From Gracilariopsis chorda (Eukaryota; Rhodophyta; Florideophyceae; Gracilariales; Gracilariaceae), in assembly GCA_003194525.1 (NCBI GenBank), contig NBIV01000111.1, forward strand, positions 171,649 through 235,648: a stretch of 64,000 bases of DNA. The letters are read 5' to 3'. Positions 35,101-46,991 of the stretch are shown in pieces. Each line of letters opens with the position of its first letter. The stretch's first letter is position 1. Position numbers and translations under genes: made by a program. The notes beneath the pieces were generated by a model that saw only the letters and a program-made list of their open reading frames with translations, searched no databases and was not told the DNA's origin.

Positions 35101-37480
35101 GCAACGTGGATGGTCAGCAGTGCGCTAGGTTCAAGAACGCCTGCCTAAAGAGGGGCCTTCTTACCGACGACAGCGAGTGGAGACGCGCACGCCGCGAATA
35201 TTTTACCTCCTCACTTGTTCCACTCTCTCATTTCTTTGCCACCATCTTGCTGCAGTACGAGCCGTCGGACCCACGTTCTCTCTGAGAGCAGCATCTATCC
35301 ATGTTCCTGCAAGTTATACGGGCTCGAAATCGCGGCATGATGCAGGCACTGGCCGACGACGACACAGCCAGCTCTTACAATCTGTTAGAAGTACAAAAGG
35401 CACTGCAAGAATGGGTGGCACATTGGCGTCTCTGTCCACATACGGTGTTTCGACACCGAAGGAACACCTACCAGAACTGCGCGCTATAGCTCGGTCTCCG
35501 CAGTTTATCCAGTCGGAGCTGCAAGAAACTGTGGAAGCCGCCCTCCCTCTCTCTTCAATGAGCGTCACTGTCTGGCGTTCAATACCATCGTGGGGGCCAT
35601 CCTTCCTGGAGTTTGCGCGGAGAGCCTACATAGTCTTGGTGGTCCTTCTACAGCAACGCAGCCCACCATTTGCGCCTTCTTCTTGGAATCCTCGGGTGGA
35701 ATCCGCACGATCTTCCTCTCCAAGGCTATTCAGGATAGGCTACGCCTTCGTAGCAGGTCCGTCCTTACGGTTGACACGTGTGCTGTAGCCACCATACTGC
35801 TTGAGGGCCGCCGAATGGCCCACTAAGTGTTCAGGATTCCAATCTCAGCGACCGCTGAGTGCAAGGAAAACATCGCAGTCAACTCGTATTTGGCAAATCG
35901 GATGAAGAGCGTTGACCTCACTATCTAGGACGAGATCCTAGTGTGTCATCTCTTCTGCTTCGAAACCGTAGATCGCACTCTCCAATGACATAACGCACTC
36001 GCAGCTTCCAGTTGGAGGCAGGTTCATATTGTTACCTGGCGACTTTCGGCAGATTCTTCCCATTGTTCGTGGTGGCTCTCGATCCGCGATTTTCAACGCA
36101 TGCATCAAACGCTCAAGTCTCTTCTCCCCCTTTTCCACCTTGAGACTTACTGATAACATGCGGATCTCTATGATACTCCGAGATCCTACAGCGACAGAGG
36201 AGGCAATGAACTTCCCAAGAACTCTCATGCAAATTGGAGAGGGTCGCATGTCAGGGACTGTCCCCCCAAAACACCCTTTTACCCTGCCAGAGTCCGTACA
36301 ATATTTCGACTCGTTCCATACCATGGTCCGCAAGGACTTTAATGGTATCGCTCAAAGCTACGTACATGCCTACTGGCTAACGCCAAAGGTGATTAGAACC
36401 GCAGGAAAATGTTGGCTACCAGAGCTCAAGGAATATGTAGGCCACATGATATATTGAGCGTATTGCACGTACCTCAGTGCCGACAAGGTGGGTGACGAGG
36501 ATAGTGCCAGGCTTCATTACCCTGTTGAGATGCTCAAAACTTTGTTTGCAGGGTCTGGGCTGCTGGACCACGGCCTCAAACTCAAAAAAGGCTTTTTCGC
36601 TATGCTTCTTCGCAACTTGGAGCTCCAAAAAGGCCACGTCAGTTGTACCATATCTACTGTAGAAGAGATACAAGCAAAGTACTATTTCTTCATCTCGCGT
36701 CTGGAGCAAGTCTTGGCAAGTCACTATGCCTGCCACGCATTCCATGTCTACCTGAAGCCGACAACTTTCCAGTTCCGAACTACACGGGCACAAAGCTCCA
36801 AATACGTGTCCGTTTTGCCATCAATACCAATAAGGCACAGGATCAGTCGTATAGTGCTCGCATCAGACTGAATTTGCGTGATGGCTGTTTCACACATGGT
36901 GAGCTGTACATTAGTTTTCTCCGACGACCAACCTATCCAGAATGCACTCTACAAACCCATTCCCCAAAACACGCTACTCAAATACTCCTTTCACCCAAAG
37001 GTCTCTTTCACTCCTTAATGCGTGCGAAGCACGCAATGGAGCCACTTTTCTGATATATTAAAGACTATGCATGTGTGTTTGTGTGTTTGTATGTCGGAAG
37101 ACGCCCACTCAGTGGCTGAGGAATGGCCAAGGAGGCTGCCAAGTGGAAACGTGTAACTTTATGCCCTCCAAGAGGCATGTTGCATCGCATTATGCTACAC
37201 TTTTCCACCTGGCGCCCTTGCACGGCACAGTAGCCTAGCCGTTTGTCCAAAGTAGTCCACGTGTTACACTACAGTAACCGAGCCATTGCAGTATAGTGTA
37301 CATGACCGTCTTAATTACATTTTCCAAAGGTCATCTCCACCAAAAAAATTTCACGCAATACGAAACCAAGGTCATATACACCAATGACATTGCACTCTAC
37401 ACTGAAGCGTATAATGCCATTTGCGCGCTGAGCGCTCTCCTTTTCAATTTCCGTGGTTAACATACACACATGAACTTGCA
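32117..37480 (+). pseudogene. Helitron 2: decayed Rep-helicase element
   Basis: The order is that of a full Helitron. A charged N-terminal coil (32150-32560) comes first, then the zinc-finger region (FQNVECRFCKSLDE; LSFSTLLEPPPILRQLLAAT; about 32665-32870). The Helitron-like N domain follows (GRLFVLPSKTFGGDQYMRQQ, HDMFLKMTCNPNWPEIIRAL; 33610-33945), then the Rep region (AHVQVVKFKNQGLTHAQII, about 34040-34090) and YLFKH (34523-34537). The helicase runs from 35300 to 37050, with VRVRFAINTNKAQDQSYSAR near the end. HUH reads His-Ala-Gln, the second Tyr of the YxxxY pair is His, and the Walker A is lost (SSGGIRTIF). A TAG replaces the residue before DEI in motif II. Many frameshifts. It once encoded a rolling-circle transposase. 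Confidence 0.87.
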
Positions 37481-37489
37481 CCACAAAAG

Positions 37490-40360
37490 TAAACACACTT
37501 TTACTTGCCGGCACGTGTGTACTCCTCTACACCATAGAGTTGCACGCATTAATGCCTTAAACGAACCTTCGCATAACCAAGCTCTACATTAGTATGCTAT
37601 GCGCGATAATGCTGTGCTCTCCCGTCCTATACACGACGGTTTTAGTTCTCCACGGAAGCACCGCTTACTGCATAAAAGCAGCAAGCGTTGGTGCAATTAA
37701 CAACGCTTCGTGCAACGAAGCTATGCGATACTATGCCTTGTGCGGCCATTTCATGCACCACGGCGCAATTCAAGACTATTCTACTCCCGTTCAAAGAGCA
37801 ACGCTTTACAGACCCATGCTCCAAGCTCGATGCAAAGAAAGCCACAAAACCATCTCATGCCTGCTTGCAGAGGCTTTTTGCTGCCCTCCTTGCATTTCAC
37901 AGTATACTAAGTGCCATTGCCCCTCCTTTCAATAACATTATGCATGAAAACGCTAAGAATGACGATGTTCTGCGCGACAGTGCTTTCCCCGTCCTTTTGC
38001 GACAATTTACTGGTCCTGCCTATACAGCTGAAACGTATTCCAACAGGGCAGCCTTTACCGACTGTGTGCGGAGGCATTGGAATGCTCTGCACGAGGGAAT
38101 GAAACGCCCGATTAGGCCGTTTGGCATATTGAACCACAACAAATCGTTATCTTTCTATCTCTCATGCCCTAAATTAGGAAGATATGTTATTTCCCTAAGA
38201 TAGGCAAACGTTTGAAGATATTTGGCAATTAAACAACAAATAATTTATTAGCAAATGTATTCCCAAGCTATTTCAATCATGTCTCAATACATTGTTAGCT
38301 TTGTTGTACCAAAATGTTCACTTATTTCAGGAACTATTTAACTCAAAAAGCTTACTATTATTTATAAATGCAATCATACCGCACGGAGACTAGCTTCGAA
38401 CCATTTCTTGTACCAGGTGAAGACCTGATACCCAGCTCTAATCAAATGTGATCCTATCTTTCTCACAGCACAGATACACAAAGCTTGGTAAACGATTGTG
38501 AGCCCAAACGACTTCAGAGCAAACCATGAGTTCATCAGAATCCGATATCTTTACTTCCCCTGAAGTTTCCGAAAACCAATGGTACCACAAAGAATGCAAT
38601 TAAGAACCATTAAGCATCGAAGAAAAGAGAAGTAATATCCACTTTGACATAAGTGTGCTCATCCTGAAAAAGATAAAAAACATCAGAACTATCCTATACT
38701 GCTGCCCTTCCTTGGCATCATCATCAGGAATGCAATTGTAGAAGGAAGGTTTTGCTTCTCAAACATTGGAAAATGAGCACACGGAAGCCCGCCTGTGCCA
38801 CTCTTCTCGCAGTTTCTGTTTCACCGAGTGCATTCGGACTCGGACTTTCCAAATACTAGACAAACGAAGGAAAATGGTATTAGGACTATGAGCTGCTAAT
38901 TTTTCTAAGCCTTGAAATAGCTTCCTTACTGAGCAAACCAAACGGCATACAAGATTAGTGGAGTACGAAAATGTTCTGCGGTCAGATTCACATATTTGAA
39001 GAATTTCTCGCTACGGAAATCAAGATATACATAGGTAGTTGGACGCTTTCTGATTATATGAACAGATTGTACCAGTGAAGGAAGCATTTTAGCACTCCAA
39101 GATCATGTTGAAAAAGGTTCGGAAGAAGGCAACTTCCGATACAGTACCCGTTGATGTGACAAACGTGGATGAGGAAAACGTATGATGCAACCGTAGAAAA
39201 ACCGGAAGGTTATATTTCAAATCAAAACCAGAACGGTTTAGTATAAGATTATATGTCACTGCCGCGTGGAGGTATGCTTAAGCTCACTACTTCTGGGTCA
39301 AAGAGTCAGAGAAAAGCACGGTAGTTGTACATCCCATCGCATATAAAACTGTCTTCCGTAAACTGCCTGGCATGTTCCAGACACTAATGCTTCTAACCTG
39401 CTTGGCAGAGGAAGTGCATCTGCTTTGTGGTGCGTGATGATGACCCATCAGTTTTAACTTACACAAAAGAGAGAGGTTGCGGGGTTGGTAGTTATGAATA
39501 ATTTTTAAGAAAGGCACACACTTCTCAAACACCGTTTTCTCACGACCAGTAAAGGGTTGAGAATTCTGGGGACGACAAGCCTTTAAAATAATGATAGCAT
39601 CAGCCTTGAAGCACTGAAGAAATCTATTGAATGCATAAAGGCAAGAACACGTGGCTGTTGGGTTCTGAATCAAGCGTACCGTAGCTCTAGCCCGCCAACC
39701 GTATCGAAATTGATGGCAAAAGATTCAAGATGTTTTGCTTTGTAAGAGATTAAGATCGCAATACTTTACAAAAACGACGTGCCATGCTTTCCGAGATTTG
39801 TTTACGAAGCGTTCTGAGCCATGCCGTGATGGTACTGATTTTGTGGACGTTGGTGCTTCTCTGGAGCCCTGGACTGGATGGAAAGTACTCTATGGAACGG
39901 CATTTGAGGTTCTAGCTGTAGTTTTGGAGTACAGTATGTTACTGAACGGGGTTGATCGTCACCGTCTACAAATCTTTTCATGCGAAAAGAGCAACGCGGA
40001 CCAGTGGCTATGTTGAAATTTCTGGTACCAGAAATGCATACCCATTCAATATACTGGCTTCAACCGGTTGATGCTAAACTCATGAATAGGTAAGCACTTT
40101 TATAAGGATTCTTAATTGTGGCTTATGTGTGCAACTCTCACGAGTTCAAGCGAGGTTTCGCAAACCGGCTTGTACGCCTTCTAACCTTCAAGCGTTGACG
40201 GAAGAATTTGAAACCACAGATTTCCACACCCGCCGGAGATGATGAAAAGAATCAGATCAAGTTTTTGCTTGAGATGAAGAAAACATGGCAAGGAGAGTGC
40301 CACTTGGGCAAACTCATGCCAAAGGATTCGAAAAGGAGCGTGTCTGTTTACGCATGTTCG
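37490..40360. other. no recognisable gene
   Basis: A 171-codon forward frame (37688-38203) beginning MVQLTTLRATKLCDT has no identifiable domain; overlapping open frames in other phases weaken it. The rest is AT-rich with scattered short frames on both strands. Confidence 0.4.
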
Positions 40361-43300
40361 TCATGTTCCCAGGGTATTAAATATGTCCTGTAGGTGGCTG
40401 CAGTACCCATCCGTCTTCTGGGCATGAAGGGATTCCTGCAAAATAATTGGGGTCAGGTCAATGGTTTTTGAACCTCCCATATGAAACTTTAATGGTGGAT
40501 CTTCCCAGTCCTTTGTGAATAGAAGATCTGCGCCGTTTCTATCCGTCTCTTTGGTCATTCTCACCTTCGCCACCAGACGTTCCTCTCTATTGCCATTTGT
40601 GTCCTACTGCTCGTCCCAAATGGTGGGAATCTCATTTTCTAGTGAACTCTGGTCCCCACCGTTGGTCAGGATGCGTGACAAGGCATCTGCGCACTGGTGT
40701 TTGAGTCGTGGTTTACAGGTTACTTCGTAATCAAGCTCTGCCAGGCAATGTTTCCATGGGCCCAGCGGAATGATGCGTTGGTCACGTTCAGTATCTACCG
40801 GAGAACGTTCTGTTCTTCCCTGACAGTGAAGCATGCTGCTTCCGAATAAGGCCTAAGATGGAATACTGAACACAAAATGCCAATTAATTTCTTTCTATGG
40901 TGCTGTAGTTGTTTTTGGCCCTGGCCAAGGACTTACTCCAGTAGGGAAATGCGTGCTAATCCTGAGGAGGCTCCTATTATTGGAGAACAGAACATCCCAC
41001 TGGAGTCATTGGCGCTTCCGTATTCATAATATAAGTCGTATTGGTTCGGGGTAGCGCCAGGACTGGCAGATTTACCAATGGTTCTTGAGGCTTTGGTAGG
41101 CCTCGTATTGCTCGTCGGTGAGGTCCTCAAATTCTGATGGGATCTGTTTCTTCAGCATCTCTTTCAGAGGTCCTGAGCTTTTCGCCAACCCAAAGACCAG
41201 CAGTCGATAGGCATCGCAAACGCCCAGGCAGACGCGCAATTCAGTATGGGTCTTCAGAGTTCCTGCCTCCCGTATGGCGTTAGCAGTAGCATTATGCACT
41301 TGGAGCTTTCCCAGTAGAACCACATGGCTTAGAGAGTCGTCGAAGGGTTGAAAAAGAAACACTTCTGCAGTCGCAACGTGACTGCAGCCTGTTGGAGTAA
41401 CATGAAAACCGCCTTTACGTGTGTAAATTGTTCCCAAATGGACTTGGAGGAAATATTACCATCATCTAAGTAGACCAAGGCGAATTTCCATTTGAATCTG
41501 TACCAGATGATATCCATGGCCCACTGGACAGTAGCAAGCGCATTCATAAGGGTTTTTATCCCTAAAACCCAAAAGAAATACGCTTGAATCGTATTACCCC
41601 CTCGTGGATCGTTACTGTAGCCAGCGATTTCACTTTCTCTTCCATACGTACTTCACAATAGTCACAATAGGCGTACAACGTGGTGAAAAGTTTTGTGTGT
41701 CCAAGGGAATGCAGACAGTCGTCAATACGGAGGTTAGGTTAAGCATCCCTCTTGGTCACCGCGTTCGTTATGTGGTAGTCAATACAGAACTGTTGTGGGA
41801 TGGACGTCCCTGAGCTGTGTGATGTCCATAACGTTTCGCAGTAGGGGGAGGTCTGTCGCATAAAAAATATTGATCGGCACCCAATCGGCTTGCCGGGAGT
41901 TCTCTCTCGAGTCTCCTATGAGTCGCGTTTACTTAAGTAGGGATACTAAGTGACCTTTCGGCTATCTGAGTCGATTGAACACGTACTATGTAGTTAAGCG
42001 TCGTTTTTTCAGTACTACGTCGGTGTTCGTTTTTGTACGTGTTCTCACAACTGTACGGTCCCATCCTCTTTCGCCGCAAGGAAAAACTGGCTTACCCATT
42101 TGCTCTTGGTGGACGGTGCGCGCTCAATGACTTCTGTGGAATTCATCTTCTCGACATTTTGGGTTATCTCTTCTCGTGTTTTAGTCATGTCCGATACCGG
42201 TGCTGGTGTGGGGCGTGGCGCTGTCTGTAAGGCCAATTAGATGCTTTGTAGCATTGAACTCGCTCAATTAGCCACTCTGCATGCCAGAGAAATCCATGAG
42301 AAAGTCAATAACGTGTCTTATATATGGTTCACAGTCCTCCCCCAAGTTTACAACGTGTTCTTAATGAGCCCTTGTCTCACCATTTGGCAGCAGCAACTCC
42401 TCCGCCTCACTCTCTATAGTGGCCACAGAAGCAACCATCGGGTAACCATACCACTGCGCCTTTCAGTATCCTTGTGGACTGGTCGCAAAAGTTTCTCATG
42501 GTGACCGCGAATGCCCTGTTGAGTACCACATTCATCAGTGCATTGGCCATTAGGGAGAGCTGTTTTGTTAACAGTTCGGAATGGATCTGTATCAAGACCC
42601 GGCCTGAGTACTAGAACTCTCCAGCAGCAGCCAACTGGGTAGTCAGCGGTAGAGCCATCGCCTTTGCCAAGTCTGACCTTGTTGGATATGGTATTCCTGG
42701 GTAATATGACCGTCGCTGGCACATTTTCGGGACCATGGCGTTGACCTGCGATTGCAAGTGATGGTCTTCGATGGACAGTGACCTTTTATTGGCCAGTATA
42801 GGTTGCCTTTACACATCTATCAATTAAGCTCATCCCTATGATTCGTTCTGTTCCCAGGTTAAGATATACGAGAACCAACTTCTGACAGTCATGTGGCCAA
42901 ATTGGACCCAAAGCGGAAGTATTTCTCGAATTTCAATAGCGTACGTGATGCGTACGTGATCTTTGGTGACTTTTTCTCCTGTATCATCCTTTCCCAGCCC
43001 AACGGTAAGACCGTCGAAAGGGACAGGTCGGGGCCTTACCTCCCTTTCAAGCATGGACTTAAGCGACCTATTGGTACTCGGTTTAAGTCCAAAGGTTCCA
43101 TATACCTTAGAATTATTTTTCGAAGGACATAAATAGCGTCATACATGTCTTTAATTGGCCCGCAGCGTATATCAGACTCGAGGCGCTGGTGACAGTGTTC
43201 TCCATTTCCTTGGTACTTCTGTTTTCCCTGTGTTCAGCGAGTTCGGTGGGTTAAAGTAGCAGTTTTCAGAGGTACGAAACGCCCCTATGGGCCAATCTGT

Positions 43301-43500
43301 TCGTTATTGCGGAGTAGGCACCATAAGGTCGCCCTTTACGCCCCGGTATTCGACAGTAGTGCTTGGGTCTTTAACGATATGGATTTGAGGTTGTTTCACC
43401 GGTGTCGTGAGGGAAGTGATGTAGTTCTTACTCCGTAGAGTTTTGGCGGTCTTCGGGGGAAAGGTCTTGTGATAGTAACTCTTGGCTCGGCGCATGTTAT
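40361..43500 (-). pseudogene. Ty3/gypsy pol pseudogene (RT, RNase H)
   Basis: From high to low coordinate: a protease-RT region (42414-43054; HSELLTKQLSLMANALMNVV), then the RT start (TREEITQNVEKMNSTEVIER; KWVSQFFLAAKEDGTVQL, 42045-42236). Next are FCIDYHITNAVTKRDA, a TAA, and PNLRIDDCLHSLG (about 41710-41790), then the catalytic FALVYLDDGNI with YLDD at 41461-41472. The connection follows (KLQVHNATANAIREAGTLKT; LVFGLAKSSGPLKEMLKKQI), then the RNase H end (LAELDYEVTCKPRLKHQCAD, ALSR; about 40640-40740). A last part (ILQESLHAQKTDGYCSHLQD) leads into the integrase, which is missing. Multiple frames and stops. Its wording differs from the copy at 0-3.6 kb, so it is another family member. LTRs not found. 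Confidence 0.85.
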
Positions 43501-44600
43501 AGTTCTACTCCCATCGCACCATATTCCTTTTGCGAATATTCTCAGGCGATTACATAGTACAGTCACAAGGTGAGGTCGTTGGAAGGAGAGTATAACAGCC
43601 CTCATTACACTTCGTAATATTGTCCTTCCTGGGCGCAATGGGAGAGCCATGGGGTGTCACCAGGGCCAATAGGGTCATTTTTCCTGACAACAAAGGCGAC
43701 AGCCCTCCTGACAGAGCTGAGGAGAAGCTCACCGCATGTGCCTCTGCAATGTTGGAACTTCCAAAGGGCAAGTGTGCCTCGTATGGGTACTCTACCCTAT
43801 GGGCCTTCACGTCTTTGCTTAGGGGTCTTTAGCGACCCCTTTTATCTGCATCATCTAACTAACAGGTCGTACTATACCTTTTGCCATATCTGTCGTCATA
43901 CGTCACTATTTGACGTAGCGTCAAATTGGATGAGCCGTGTAGTGGTGTACGACATGAAGCCGAGTCGCCCGGAGTAGTTTTGCGAGAAAATGTAGCTTAC
44001 GATGACTATTGGAGAACACATTCCCACAAATGCATAGCCATGTTCATAGGTGGCTGGCGTCGTCCGTCTTGGACATTTTATAGCTCTGTCAGTATTCAAT
44101 GACGTCTTATTCGTCGTTCATTATATGGTTATCTGTGTCCTACGTTTCCAGCAGGTACTGAAAAACCTCTGAATTGGTACTCAACAGCTCCCCATCTCTC
44201 ACATCGGTAGGATTGGGCGATCCAGAGATCTTAGGAACCTATTGGGTTTTTTTATTTTCCACGTAGACAAAACCGGAAACAGCAAATTGCCGATCCATCA
44301 TGGACTCCGTTCTGGTCACAGACCACCTCAACGAGCGCAAAAACCCAATAATGATAATGGCACTCCTTTCGAATTACTCTTCCAGAACGGTAATTTGCAT
44401 TCTCATTGCCCCCTATCAATCGTTCTGAAGACCCAAAACGTGTACCGCGTAAACCAATCCATCAAGCATTACTTATTCATGTTTAAGATCTTTTGCAAAA
44501 GCTTATTAGTTGTGACCAATGGTTTGGCGCGCCGAACATCTGCCTAACCCATGTTGTTGTCTGAAGCGTGCGAGGACTGCGAATGGTCATCCCTCGAGTT
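43500..44600. other. no recognisable gene
   Basis: By position the upper end should hold gag and the 5' LTR of the gypsy copy just described, but no zinc knuckle or capsid text could be read. Short open frames on both strands (43550-43810 reverse, 43654-43977 forward) are unassigned. Confidence 0.4.
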
Positions 44601-44603
44601 TGA

Positions 44604-44891
44604 ATGGCACGTCTTCCGATGGCTCGTTGTCGACTTACGCCATCGGATCCGTTTCTTCTTCATATGGTTTTCGATATTTTGGAAGCCCTTGTGGGGGAGC
44701 CACTGATCGCCTTCCAAGTATTCGCCGGCGTATTGCAGGCCATGTGTCTCATAGGTTTTCTCTTCTACGGAGCCTCTCTAATTTTGAATTTTTTTTCTCC
44801 AGGCGGTATATACTCCACTGGACCTTATATTGTTGTAGTTGGAGGGGCTACTTCTTTAGCCGCTCTTAGAGGTTTGATGTGGGATGGCTGA
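44604..44891 (+). CDS. hypothetical small membrane protein (95 residues)
   Basis: The ATG at 44604 opens MARLPMARCRLTPSDPFLLH and the frame ends at TGA (44889-44891). Residues about 20-62 are strongly hydrophobic and could form one long or two short membrane helices (VFAGVLQAMCLIGFLFYGAS). A second hydrophobic stretch follows near the end (GPYIVVVGGATSLAALRGLM) after a short Gly/Pro/Ser loop, FFSPGGIYSTGPY. Base order looks codon-like and there are no stops, unlike all surrounding sequence. I do not recognise the family. It may be a complete small protein or an exon of a host gene. No initiation context or intron boundaries strong enough to decide. Confidence 0.4.
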   Translation: MARLPMARCRLTPSDPFLLHMVFDILEALVGEPLIAFQVFAGVLQAMCLIGFLFYGASLILNFFSPGGIYSTGPYIVVVGGATSLAALRGLMWDG

Positions 44892-45560
44892 TGGATATTC
44901 AATGATAAAATTTGAGAAAGAATCTTAGATGTATGAAATAAGCCTGTCTAGTGAATCTAGTCTTTGGTTTGTTACCATCCAATTGTCTTAGAAATAAATT
45001 CCACCAGGAGGTCTGAGTAAACGATCTGACGAACCATTGTGCCTGCCAAAGAGGAAAGGCATTCCAGTACTGCTCTGTCCAGTTCATTCTTTTAGGAATT
45101 GCTTATTGAAGGGTTTTCACTACCACGTTTTTAAAACTTTTAGCCAATAGCTACTTCGTGGGGCAGAAGTGTTATTGAAAAGTATGAAACTGATTGTTGA
45201 TGACCATAGACGTGGCAAGGAACCGAGATTTCAATGGTTATACCTTCTTTAGCGTTCAATTATTTTGCGTTCTTAGACCACGTCTACCAGTACTTTATAT
45301 TATAGACACGGTTTTTTGAAAAACACAATCACTTTAGCTTCGCAAACAGTGCGCACGTCTACTGGCCGATGCTATATGCATGTGTAGAAGTAGAAGCGGT
45401 TCATGGAACGCGAAAGACCAGCTAATCATTTAAACCCTTCAAGAGCGAGCCCTTTGAGGAATAAATATTAGTGACGGCTTACACTGAGTACATCTTTCGA
45501 TCGCTATAGTTTCGATCAAGTGTTCCTGTTATTGGCTTCATCACGTGATTGTAGAGAACC

Positions 45561-46725
45561 ATGAACACAGTAAGTAGAAGAACAATATATCTTTTCATGC
45601 GGAACCGCACGGCAGCAGTCACTGCAGCTCTACCAGTTTCATCAAAGATTCTCAAACTCAATAGAGCAGAAACGAAAGCTAGACAGCCCAGATCGGAAGA
45701 TATTCAAAGAGTGCAAAGCATACGGATTGCCGACTATCTCATTTCTAATCCAGCTTATTATTTGCAATCGTTTAGGCGCCGATCTCGCATTCCAAGAATT
45801 ATTTTTGGCAAGTGGTTTGACCATCTGACTTTGTTTCTCAAGCAGATATGCAAACACAGAAAAAACTCAGCAGGAAACAAAGGCATTCCTCCTGAAATAA
45901 AAATATTGGCGTACTTGAGAGTTCTTGGCACTGCTGGCTCCTTTGATGACCTGGATTAGGGTTGTTGAATGTGCGCAGAGACTAGCAGAAGTTGTTTCAC
46001 CAATTTGGTTCTTCAATCAGAGACATATATGGGAACAAATATCTAAACCGATTCCCAAACACAGGCGAACTACAGGAAATATCAGACAGTTACGGCGAGG
46101 ATGGTTTTAAAGGATGTATTAGATGCATCAACGTCTGTAAACTGCATTAAGAAAACTGCCTTAGTTTTTTAAAAAGCCCGTACCATAATACGGCGGAGGG
46201 AAACCTAGCTACAATTGGATTCGAGGCATGGCGGATTAGAGTCCTTTATGAACGGCATTGGTATGCGGGGAGATGTGAGACGAACAATGAAAAACCTCTA
46301 CTAGCAGTATCTATTTATTCAATGCTATCTTGAATGGTACGTATGACATCAAACTTCCTACTGAATAAGAATTGAATTGTAACGCAGAGGACAAGCGTCT
46401 TTGATATTTTCTTGTGGATGGTATATATCCCTGTTGGACTACCTTTGCGCCTCCGGTTCATTCTCGGGCAAGCATGGATGAAGTATATTACACGAAACTG
46501 CAAGAATCATTGCACAAGGACATAGAGAGGGATTTTCGTCTTCTACAAGCAAGGGTTCAGATACTACGAAGAGAATCGTTTCTAGGATATAAGAAAATCT
46601 TCGTCAATTTAAGTGAGGTTTGCCTCATATTACACAACATGCTGGTTCCCATGAATCAGGAGGATCGATTCATTGAAGATTCGCACGCTGAAGGACAAGG
46701 AATAAACCTTATTACAGAGATGTAA
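45561..46725 (+). pseudogene. PIF/Harbinger transposase
   Basis: The N-terminal part includes FRRRSRIPRIIFGKWFDHLT and GIPPEIKILAYLRVLGTAGS, FDDLD. After a frame change the DDE domain follows: KLFHQFGSSIRDIYGNKYLN, RFPNTGELQEISDSYGEDG, FKGCIRCINVCKLH with TAA where Trp is usual, and YHNTAEGNLATIGFEAW. Then HWYAGRCETNNEKP, YFLVDGIYPCWTTFAPPVHS (second catalytic Asp, about 46412) and LHKDIERDFRLLQARVQILR (third acidic residue), ending CLILHNMLVPMNQED. The spelling of these blocks is that of the DDE_Tnp_4 family, which moves DNA with 3-bp target duplications. The first catalytic Asp position reads Asn. At least two frameshifts and four stops. Confidence 0.87.
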
Positions 46726-46991
46726 GATGAAAAAAATATACTTCTACTCAAACGAAGACAGGGAGAATTTGAAGAAGAACAGAAAACCGGGGAAAACATT
46801 GTGGTGGTTGGCTGATTGGACAGTTAGGCATCAAGCATACAGAAGAGCGTCACAACTTCGTCAATTAGCTTCAACACACTTTGCAGTGACATATTGAAAT
46901 GCCTGAAAAGGCGAACGTGAAGGTAGGGAATGTTGTTGTGGTTGCTTGAAGATCGCTATATAGTTCTACTAGTTAGAAGTAAAGGGAACCA

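Noticed and set aside
37688-38203. 171-codon ORF as a gene
   Set aside because: Overlapping open frames in other phases, no domain and no good context; listed only as unassigned.
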